A stretch of 5,753 nt of DNA from Bacteroidales bacterium 45-6 (GTDB lineage Bacteria; Bacteroidota; Bacteroidia; Bacteroidales; Dysgonomonadaceae), in contig MKRS01000660.1 of the NCBI GenBank assembly GCA_001897035.1, positions 1-5,753 on the forward strand, written 5' to 3'. The notes beneath the pieces are model-generated. The model saw only the letters and a list, made by a program, of their open reading frames with translations. It ran no database searches and was not told the DNA's origin. Positions 1 to 5,753 of this stretch are shown piece after piece (the first letter of the stretch is position 1; every line of letters begins with the position of its first letter). The position numbers and the translations under genes were made by a program.

Positions 1-3000
1 GCGGAAAAGACATTGGGTCAGGATTACCGTTTCAACGTGAAATTCATCAACCTTAAACCGCAAGTGGAACTGATCGGTGACGGGGTGATCGTCCCTAATT
101 CGAACGGGATTTTGTTTCCCTTCCGGGCTGTTAGCTTGTCCGCGGTGGATGTGAAAATCATCAAGATTTTTGAAAACAACATCGTGCAGTTCCTTCAGGT
201 GAACCAATTGAACGAGAAGAACGAGCTGAAGCGCGTCGGGCGTGTTGTCTATAACCAGGAAGTGCAACTCACTTCGGACGAAGCGATCGATTACAGCCAA
301 TGGAACAACTTTTCGCTCGACTTGTCCAAATTAATCAAAACAGAGCCAGGAGCCATTTACCGGGTGGAAATAAGTTTCAAGAAAAAGCATTCGCTCTATC
401 CCTGTTCGGACAGCAACTCCAAATCTGAAGACTATGAAGCTCCCAAAGACATGAACGAGAGCTACAATGAGCCTCCGTCCGAATCCTATTGGGACTATTA
501 CGGGGACGATGATTCCGATTACAACAACTACAACTACGAGGAGAAAGACGACCCCTGCAAACCCTCCTATTACATGGGCCGCGAGCGTTTCGCTGCACGC
601 AATGTACTGGCTTCCGATTTCGGAATCATAGCCAAGGCCGGGAGCAACAACGAATACTTCATTGCGGTGAGCGACCTGCGCAACACCGATCCGCTTTCGG
701 GCATTGAAATTGAGTTCAGAAACTTACAGAATCAGCCCATCGGCACAGCTAAAACAAATTCCGATGGATTGTGCCAAGTGAAACTCGCCGAGAAACCATT
801 CGTGCTGATTGCCAAAAAAGACCAGCAACGGGGCTACCTCCGCTTAGACGATGCCTCTTCTCTGTCGCTGAGTATGTTTGACGTGAACGGCGACGAAATA
901 AAAAAAGGGCTCAAAGGCTTCCTGTACGGCGAAAGGGGCGTTTGGCGGCCGGGCGATCCGATGTACCTGACATTCATCTTGGAAGACAAGAACAAATCGC
1001 TTCCGGCAAACCATCCTGTGGTGTTGGAACTGTATAATCCGTCTGGCTTATTGTCTCAACGGGTGGTGAAAACGTCCAACCTCAACGGGTTTTATAATTT
1101 CATTTTGAAAACCCAACCTTCGGCACCAACCGGCAACTGGACGGCAAAAGTGCAGGTGGGCGGAAGCACCTTCGCCAAAAATCTCCGTGTGGAAACGGTG
1201 AAGCCGAATCGGATGAAGATAAACCTCAGTTTCTCCTCGGGAATATTGAAAAAAGGGACTCCTGAAACCGGAAAACTGCAGGTGAATTGGCTGCACGGAA
1301 GTCCTGCCGGGAATTCCACCGTCAAGATTGAAGCTTCCGTGGGACCGGCCAAAACTGAATTTCCGGCTTTCACGGGATATGTGTTTGACGATCCTGCCAA
1401 AAAGGTTACGGCACAAGACATCTTGGTATTCAATGGAAAGACGGATACCAACGGAGCCGCATCCATTCCTGTTAAATTTGATTTTCAGGGAGATGCACCC
1501 GGATTGGTGGCCGTACAGATGAAAACCACGGCCTTTGAAGGAGGCGGCGATTTCAGCATCGACCGACAGGTGGTCAACTATTCGCCCTACAAAACGTATG
1601 TGGGGGTGAAAATGCCCGCTGGGAAAGGATGGAACAACGCCCTTTATTCCAACGAAAACAACCTCATACCACTGGCTGTAGTGAACGAGGCTGGCAAGCC
1701 AGCAGATAGCCGCCTCAAGATCGAGATATTCAACGTCTATTGGCGGTGGTGGTGGGAACAGACCGAAGAAAGCGACCTGGCCAGCTTCATCTCGAACCAG
1801 AACACCCATTTGCTAAAAACCGATTATGTGGACACCCGCAACGGGCGTGCGCTCTATCAAATGAACCTCGGAACGGAAGATTGGGGACGCAAAATCATCC
1901 GCATCACCGACCTCAACAGCGGCCACAGCACAGGCGCAATTTTCTACACCACCTACAAGGGTTGGTGGAGCAATGCGGGTAGCGACAATCCCGGCGGTGC
2001 CGAAATGCTGATGTTCCAAGCCGATAAAAAAAGTTACACCGTAGGCGAAAAGGTGTCGGTGGAACTGCCGGTCACCCACAAAGGCAAGGCCTTAGTGAGC
2101 ATCGAAACGGGCAGTCGCGTGCTGAAGGAATTTTGGTTTGAACCCACAAGTTCCAACCCTCGATTCACGTTCGAAGCCACACCGGAAATGGCTCCCAATG
2201 CCTTCATCCATGTCTCCTATATTCAGCCGCACAACCATTCCAAAAATGATTTCCCCATCCGTATGTATGGCGTGCAGGGGATTTCGGTGGAAAACAAAGA
2301 GACACACCTCAATCCAGTGATAACGATGCCTGCCGAGCTAAAACCTGCCAGCAAGTTCAGCGTGAATGTGAGCGAGAAAAGCGGAAAACCGATGACCTAC
2401 ACCATCGCCATTGTGGACGAAGGGCTGCTCGACCTTACCCGTTTCCGAACGCCCAATCCTTGGGACTATTTCTATGCCCGTGAAGCCCTCGGTGTTCGCA
2501 CCTGGGATTTGTATAAATATGTGGCTGGAGCATTCTCCGGCAAGTTGGCCGGGCTTTATGCGATTGGCGGCGACCAATATTTTGACAAAAAGGGAAAAGA
2601 AAACAACAACCGCTTCAAGCCTGTTGTACTGTTCCAAGGACCGTTCTACATAGGAGCAAAGGAGAAAAAGACACACAACTTCGTGATGCCAAACTACGTA
2701 GGTTCGGTGAAAGTGATGGTAGTGGCCGGGCAAGACGGAGCTTACGGGATTGCCGACAAAGCCGTTCCCGTGAAGCAATCGCTGATGATACTACCTACTG
2801 TGCCACGTGTGGTAAGCCCGACAGAGGAAATCAAGGTTCCCGTCACGGTGTTTGCCTTGTCGCCCAAAGTGAAAAACGTGAGTGTGAAAATTGCCACCGA
2901 CAACAGTTTTGCAGTTCTGGACGGTAACACGCGCAACATCAGCTTTGACAAGCAAGGCGATAAGTTGGTGGAATTCAAACTAAAAGTAGCCAACAAGATT

Positions 3001-4608
3001 GCTCTGGGCAAAATTGTGGTGACAGCGGTCTCGGGTAATGAGAAGACCTCCTCCGAGACCAACCTGCAAATCCGGATGCCGAATCCACCTGCTACATACA
3101 CCAGCATGGTGCGAATCGGACCAAATCAATCGTTGAATATCCCCGTCAAACCTTTTGGTATTGCGGGGACAAACTCCGGTAGCCTGGAGGTTTCGTACCT
3201 CTATCCCATCAATTTGGAAAAACGTCTCCAATACCTGATACAATATCCTCACGGATGTATCGAACAGATCACGTCGGCCGCTTTCCCGCAGTTGTTCTTG
3301 CAAAACGTGACGGAGCTTTCTGCCGAGCGGAAGTCCGAAATAGAAAACAACGTGAAAGCCTGCCTGAGCAAATTGAAATCCTACCAGTTGACCAACGGCG
3401 GTTTCAGCTATTGGCCCAACGATGCTTCCGGCGTGAGCGAATGGGGAACCAACTATGCAGGTCACTTCATGCTCGAAGCCAGAAACTTGGGCTACGAATT
3501 GCCCGTGGGCTTGCTCGAGCCCTGGATTTCCTACCAAACCCGTGAAGCCAACAATTGGAAACCCACTCGCAAGAACTACGGTTCGGATCTCGACCAGGCC
3601 TACCGCCTCTACACCTTGGCCTTGGCCAAACGCCCAGTTTTGAGCGCCATGAACCTGATGCGTGAAACGCCTGAGATAGACCAAGCAGCCCTTTGGAGAT
3701 TGGCCGCGGCTTATGCCACTGCCGGCAAACCCGACATCGGTGCGCAAATTGTGAGCCAACTAAATGTGAAAGCAACTCCAAAAGAAAATTATTGGGACAC
3801 CTACGGGAGCGCATTCCGCGACGAGGCCATGGTTCTCGAAACCTTATCGTTGTTGAAAGAACAAGCCAAGGCCAAACCCGTGATTGCTGACATCGCCCAG
3901 GCATTAGGCACCAACGACTGGCTCAGCACGCAAACAACGGCCTACATGTTGCTGGCCGTGTCCAAATACATCGGCGCTTCGGGCAGCGGAGGAAAACTCG
4001 CCTTCACACTGAAAGAAGACGGAAAGACAAATAGCATCAACACAACCAAGGCTGTTCATCTTTCAAAACTGAATGTGAGCGGTGGCCAGAAGACGATAAG
4101 CATCAGTAACAAATCGAAGCAGACCCTGTACGTCCGCACCGTAATGAGCGGCGTTCCGCAGATGGCTCGGCAAAATGCTGTATCGGAAAATATTTCGATG
4201 AAAGTGAACTACTTCGACTTGAAGGGCAAGGCTGTGCATCCGCTCGCCGTGAAGCAAGGCACACAATTCTACGCCGACATTGTGGTGACGCATCCCGGCG
4301 TGCGGCTCAACTACTCCGATTTGGCATTGTCATTGCTCTTCCCCTCGGGATGGGAAATCATCAACAGCCGTATGGATCTGGTGAAAAGCGCCCGTATGGC
4401 TACCGATCAACCTCGCTACTTGGACATCCGAGACGACCGGGTGTATATGTATTTCGACCTCGAAAAAGGGAAATCGAAGAAATTCCGGGTGCTGCTCCAA
4501 GCGGCCTACCTGGGCAAATATTTCTTGCCCTCGATGCAATGCGAAGCGATGTACGACAACACGATACGGGCTTATACCTCCGGATATTGGGTGGAAGTGG
4601 TAAGGTAG
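1..4608 (+). CDS. Alpha-2-macroglobulin family protein, thioester type, 5'-truncated by window edge
   Basis: Large secreted protease trap of the bacterial alpha-2-macroglobulin family. In the family, an attacking protease cuts the bait region, the protein collapses, and a Cys-Gln thioester couples covalently to the protease. Bacterial members sit in the periplasm or on the envelope, often as lipoproteins. Frame 1 is open from base 1; the TTG at 13 is an internal Leu codon, so the true start, signal peptide and probably about 300 residues lie upstream. In window codons: N-terminal macroglobulin-like region 1-130; acidic Tyr-rich insert 135-186; Ig-like domain about 190-295; MG2-like domain about 305-400 with GERGVWRPGDP at 310; further MG domains to about 665, with the aromatic cluster WRWWW at 581-585; bait-region domain about 670-815 with VDEGLLDL near 805; A2M domain about 868-960; thioester domain about 1050-1370 with CIEQ at 1086-1089; C-terminal MG domain about 1385-1535. 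Only six Cys are present (135, 186, 258, 1086, 1121, 1514). No frameshift or internal stop is seen. Domain limits are estimates from memory of the family. Confidence 0.96.
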   Translation, partial: AEKTLGQDYRFNVKFINLKPQVELIGDGVIVPNSNGILFPFRAVSLSAVDVKIIKIFENNIVQFLQVNQLNEKNELKRVGRVVYNQEVQLTSDEAIDYSQWNNFSLDLSKLIKTEPGAIYRVEISFKKKHSLYPCSDSNSKSEDYEAPKDMNESYNEPPSESYWDYYGDDDSDYNNYNYEEKDDPCKPSYYMGRERFAARNVLASDFGIIAKAGSNNEYFIAVSDLRNTDPLSGIEIEFRNLQNQPIGTAKTNSDGLCQVKLAEKPFVLIAKKDQQRGYLRLDDASSLSLSMFDVNGDEIKKGLKGFLYGERGVWRPGDPMYLTFILEDKNKSLPANHPVVLELYNPSGLLSQRVVKTSNLNGFYNFILKTQPSAPTGNWTAKVQVGGSTFAKNLRVETVKPNRMKINLSFSSGILKKGTPETGKLQVNWLHGSPAGNSTVKIEASVGPAKTEFPAFTGYVFDDPAKKVTAQDILVFNGKTDTNGAASIPVKFDFQGDAPGLVAVQMKTTAFEGGGDFSIDRQVVNYSPYKTYVGVKMPAGKGWNNALYSNENNLIPLAVVNEAGKPADSRLKIEIFNVYWRWWWEQTEESDLASFISNQNTHLLKTDYVDTRNGRALYQMNLGTEDWGRKIIRITDLNSGHSTGAIFYTTYKGWWSNAGSDNPGGAEMLMFQADKKSYTVGEKVSVELPVTHKGKALVSIETGSRVLKEFWFEPTSSNPRFTFEATPEMAPNAFIHVSYIQPHNHSKNDFPIRMYGVQGISVENKETHLNPVITMPAELKPASKFSVNVSEKSGKPMTYTIAIVDEGLLDLTRFRTPNPWDYFYAREALGVRTWDLYKYVAGAFSGKLAGLYAIGGDQYFDKKGKENNNRFKPVVLFQGPFYIGAKEKKTHNFVMPNYVGSVKVMVVAGQDGAYGIADKAVPVKQSLMILPTVPRVVSPTEEIKVPVTVFALSPKVKNVSVKIATDNSFAVLDGNTRNISFDKQGDKLVEFKLKVANKIALGKIVVTAVSGNEKTSSETNLQIRMPNPPATYTSMVRIGPNQSLNIPVKPFGIAGTNSGSLEVSYLYPINLEKRLQYLIQYPHGCIEQITSAAFPQLFLQNVTELSAERKSEIENNVKACLSKLKSYQLTNGGFSYWPNDASGVSEWGTNYAGHFMLEARNLGYELPVGLLEPWISYQTREANNWKPTRKNYGSDLDQAYRLYTLALAKRPVLSAMNLMRETPEIDQAALWRLAAAYATAGKPDIGAQIVSQLNVKATPKENYWDTYGSAFRDEAMVLETLSLLKEQAKAKPVIADIAQALGTNDWLSTQTTAYMLLAVSKYIGASGSGGKLAFTLKEDGKTNSINTTKAVHLSKLNVSGGQKTISISNKSKQTLYVRTVMSGVPQMARQNAVSENISMKVNYFDLKGKAVHPLAVKQGTQFYADIVVTHPGVRLNYSDLALSLLFPSGWEIINSRMDLVKSARMATDQPRYLDIRDDRVYMYFDLEKGKSKKFRVLLQAAYLGKYFLPSMQCEAMYDNTIRAYTSGYWVEVVR
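3253..3267 (+). other. Thioester motif G-C-I-E-Q of the macroglobulin
   Basis: Codons 1085-1089 read G-C-I-E-Q within the context YPHGCIEQ. In thioester-containing alpha-2-macroglobulins and complement proteins, the Cys (codon 1086) and Gln (codon 1089) form the internal thioester that binds the target covalently. Both residues are intact, which argues that this copy belongs to the thioester-active class rather than to the class that has lost the motif. Whether the bond forms in vivo cannot be seen from sequence. Confidence 0.93.
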
Positions 4609-4648
4609 CAGCGTCACTCACCTTTTGCCTTCAGGATATTGAGTTTCG

Positions 4649-4682
4649 AACCTCTGTGCGGAGAATGCAACCCACAGAGGTT
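4649..4682 (+). terminator. Inverted repeat 41 bases after the macroglobulin stop, possible terminator
   Basis: Arms AACCTCTGTG (4649-4658) and CACAGAGGTT (4673-4682) are perfectly complementary over 10 base pairs and enclose a 14-base loop. The outer flanks may add a G-U and a C-G pair, and two G-C pairs can form inside the loop past a bulged C. It begins 41 bases after the macroglobulin stop. The sequence after the stem (TTTGGTGTTACTAC) has only a short T run and is not a classical U-tract. It could therefore be a weak or two-way terminator, or an mRNA 3'-end stabilising hairpin. Confidence 0.5.
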
Positions 4683-4707
4683 TGGTGTTACTACTTAGGT
4701 TGTGAGC

Positions 4708-4747
4708 TTTTAAGAAAAAAATAATAACAAACGAAAAGACGAATAGA
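4708..4747 (+). promoter_or_regulatory. A-rich translation leader of the zinc-ribbon gene
   Basis: The stretch before the ATG at 4748 is very A-rich and has no GGAGG-like Shine-Dalgarno sequence. This is the pattern known for Bacteroidota, where ribosome binding relies on A-rich unstructured leaders. It contains ACGAAAAGAC at 4731-4740, seven bases before the ATG, which is almost identical to a sequence in the leader of the next gene. No convincing Bacteroidota-type -7 box (TAnnTTTG) with a -33 TTTG was found in 4609-4747. Confidence 0.4.
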
Positions 4748-5050
4748 ATGAAAAATTGTCCGAATTGCCATGCAGAAATAGAGGAAAATTTCGAAATATG
4801 CTGGAACTGCAACTATAGCCTGACGGAAAACAAAGTGGTGGAATTTGAAGAGCCATCGGAAAAGAAGAAGGACATCGATTGTTTACGATGCAACGTTCCC
4901 CTCGTTTTTGCAGGAAACTTCAAGTTCCACGAAGGAACAAGATTCGGCATACTCGGGAATCTCCTTGAGGCATTTGTCAACCGGGAATCGTTCGACTTGT
5001 ATCTTTGCCCCAAATGTGGAAAAGTTGAATTTTTCTCTCCGAATATTTAG
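4748..5050 (+). CDS. Small double zinc-ribbon protein, function unknown
   Basis: A complete 100-residue protein with no signal peptide or membrane segment, so probably cytoplasmic. It carries four Cys pairs: C4-P-N-C7 with C18-W-N-C21, and C45-L-R-C48 with C87-P-K-C90. The first two are 10 residues apart and form a typical short N-terminal zinc ribbon. The second two are separated by 38 residues that include FHEGTRFG (60-67) and NRESFDLYLC (78-87), and they probably form a second zinc site. A charged linker with a Glu-rich and Lys-rich stretch (about 27-44) joins the halves. The ATG at 4748 is the first start in its frame near the gene, and it puts the first knuckle at residue 4, as zinc ribbons often do. 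The second half loosely recalls small Zn-ribbon nucleic-acid-binding families such as YpzJ/DUF2082, but I cannot confirm membership. Zinc binding is inferred from the Cys spacing; partner and pathway are unknown. It lies 139 bases after the macroglobulin gene and 126 bases before the acyltransferase gene. Confidence 0.87.
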   Translation: MKNCPNCHAEIEENFEICWNCNYSLTENKVVEFEEPSEKKKDIDCLRCNVPLVFAGNFKFHEGTRFGILGNLLEAFVNRESFDLYLCPKCGKVEFFSPNI

Positions 5051-5155
5051 GTCATGTTTGCCCGATTGAGGGAACTCAACAACTCGACACATCAACTGCA
5101 CAACAATGAACTTACGGGACGAAACGTGGTATCAAACCCGCAAATGAAAGATTAA

Positions 5156-5176
5156 AGAAAGACAAAAAGACAATCA
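5156..5176 (+). promoter_or_regulatory. A-rich translation leader of the MBOAT gene
   Basis: The 21 bases before the ATG at 5177 are purine- and A-rich, include ACAAAAAGAC (5162-5171), and lack a strong Shine-Dalgarno sequence. An in-frame TAA at 5153-5155 closes the frame upstream and no other start codon of the usual kind lies between it and 5177, which supports this start. Confidence 0.4.
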
Positions 5177-5753
5177 ATGCTTTTCAACTCACTCCACTTT
5201 GCCATATTCCTACCTGTTGTATTTTTACTTTATTGGTTTGCTACCAAAAAAGACTTGAAGCTTCAAAACATCCTGCTGCTCATTGCAAGTTATTTCTTCT
5301 ACGCTTGTTGGGACTGGAGGTTTCTCTTCCTATTAATTTTCTCTACATTATTAGATTACACCACTGGGATTAAAATATCAGAGGCTAAGCACCTGCAATC
5401 GAAGAGGTTTTGGTTTTGGCTGAGCATATCTGTCAATCTTGGTTTTCTTGGCATTTTTAAGTATTACAACTTTTTCGCCGAATCCTTTTCGGACACACTG
5501 CAACATATCGGATTGAACGTTCATCCATGGACTTTAAAAGTTATCCTACCTGTGGGCATTTCGTTCTACACGTTCCATGGCCTGTCTTATGTGATCGATA
5601 TATTTAAAGGCCGCATAAAAGCCGAAAGAAATTTCATTGACTATTCCGTCTTCGTCTGTTTTTTCCCGCTGCTGGTGGCGGGGCCAATAGAACGGGCGAC
5701 GCATCTTCTTCCTCAAATTAAACGGAAGCGTGAGTTCGACTACACGCAAGCCG
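5177..5753 (+). CDS. Membrane-bound O-acyltransferase (MBOAT, AlgI/DltB-like), N-terminal part, runs off window
   Basis: The first 192 residues of a polytopic inner-membrane O-acyltransferase. AlgI, DltB and PatA-type MBOATs move acyl groups, usually acetyl or D-alanyl, across the membrane onto polysaccharide, teichoic acid or peptidoglycan. Hydrophobic segments are visible at about 3-22, 29-45, 48-65, 79-100, 120-143 and 155-171. The family-typical stretches are SYFFYACWDWRFLFLL (38-53), LGFLGIFKYYNFF (88-100), LPVGISFYTFHGLSYVIDIF (124-143) and FFPLLVAGPIER (162-173). The catalytic His of MBOATs lies later and is outside the window, so activity cannot be judged. The start is fixed by an in-frame stop 22 bases upstream, and the MLFNS beginning fits bacterial MBOATs. 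The first 300 bases or so are clearly richer in AT than the macroglobulin gene; many Phe, Leu, Ile and Tyr codons explain much of this. The acyl acceptor is unknown. In many bacteria an SGNH/GDSL-type or AlgJ/AlgX-like partner is encoded next to such genes; here that would lie beyond 5753. Confidence 0.94.
   Translation, partial: MLFNSLHFAIFLPVVFLLYWFATKKDLKLQNILLLIASYFFYACWDWRFLFLLIFSTLLDYTTGIKISEAKHLQSKRFWFWLSISVNLGFLGIFKYYNFFAESFSDTLQHIGLNVHPWTLKVILPVGISFYTFHGLSYVIDIFKGRIKAERNFIDYSVFVCFFPLLVAGPIERATHLLPQIKRKREFDYTQA

Noticed and set aside
13..15. TTG as the start codon of the macroglobulin gene
   Set aside because: The frame is open to base 1, and the sequence around it is already inside a beta-strand-rich domain with no signal peptide, which the family requires. 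It is an internal Leu codon.
1048..1809. Minus-strand open frame of 253 codons inside the macroglobulin gene
   Set aside because: It is fully antisense to a clearly coding frame, has no recognisable domain, and reads as the low-information shadow expected from the codon usage of the real gene.
2980..3759. Minus-strand open frame of 259 codons opposite the thioester domain
   Set aside because: The sense strand encodes the conserved thioester domain. The antisense product resembles no family and has no start signal of its own.
4350..4724. Plus-strand open frame of 124 codons overlapping the macroglobulin 3' end and running into the gap
   Set aside because: Most of it is out of frame with the conserved C-terminal macroglobulin domain, and its tail crosses the hairpin. 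No domain or leader supports it.
5030..5060. Possible Bacteroidota promoter: TTTT, 19 bases, then CATGTTTG, which would drive the MBOAT gene
   Set aside because: Both boxes deviate from the TTTG and TAnnTTTG consensus, and the first lies inside the zinc-ribbon coding sequence. A match of this quality is easily found by chance.
5106..5147. 13-codon open frame, possible leader peptide before the MBOAT gene
   Set aside because: It is too short and has no run of regulatory codons and no attenuator-like hairpin after it.
5054..5155. 33-codon open frame starting three bases after the zinc-ribbon stop, in the same frame as both neighbours
   Set aside because: The peptide (begins MFARLRELNN) has no recognisable feature and there is no A-rich leader. 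Three small frames in register can occur by chance. Read-through of the TAG at 5048-5050 would add 34 residues, but nothing suggests it happens.
5546..5749. Minus-strand open frame of 67 codons near the right edge
   Set aside because: It is antisense to the highly conserved MBOAT motif region, which is the real coding strand.

Overview
The window reads as ordinary chromosomal DNA from a member of the Bacteroidota, most likely Bacteroidales. Three things suggest this. The large first gene has the sequence style of the long Bacteroidota alpha-2-macroglobulins. The two downstream genes have A-rich leaders and no clear Shine-Dalgarno sequence. The last gene looks like the MBOAT proteins common in gut Bacteroidota. 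The assignment comes from remembered family resemblance, not from a search. All three genes lie on the + strand.

Bases 1-4608 hold the 3' part of a gene for a giant alpha-2-macroglobulin-like protein (1535 codons in the window; the 5' end lies outside). It keeps the thioester motif C-I-E-Q, the MG2-like segment, the bait-region domain, the A2M domain, the thioester domain and the C-terminal macroglobulin domain. It is therefore probably a functional envelope protease trap. A 139-base gap follows and contains a strong inverted repeat that is a plausible transcription terminator. Bases 4748-5050 encode a 100-residue protein with four C-x-x-C knuckles, which is probably a two-site zinc-ribbon protein of unknown role. 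After a 126-base gap, a gene starting at 5177 runs off the right edge. It encodes the first 192 residues of an AlgI/DltB-type membrane-bound O-acyltransferase.

No RNA gene, mobile element, CRISPR array, tandem repeat or integration scar was seen. Nothing amounts to a clearly new biological system. The points most worth a second look are the uncharacterised zinc-ribbon family, the Cys-bracketed Asp/Tyr/Asn-rich insert in the macroglobulin, and the absence of the usual pbpC partner immediately downstream. The two envelope genes (protease trap and O-acyltransferase) could reflect a cell-surface theme, but the gaps and the hairpin suggest separate transcription units, so a shared pathway is speculation.
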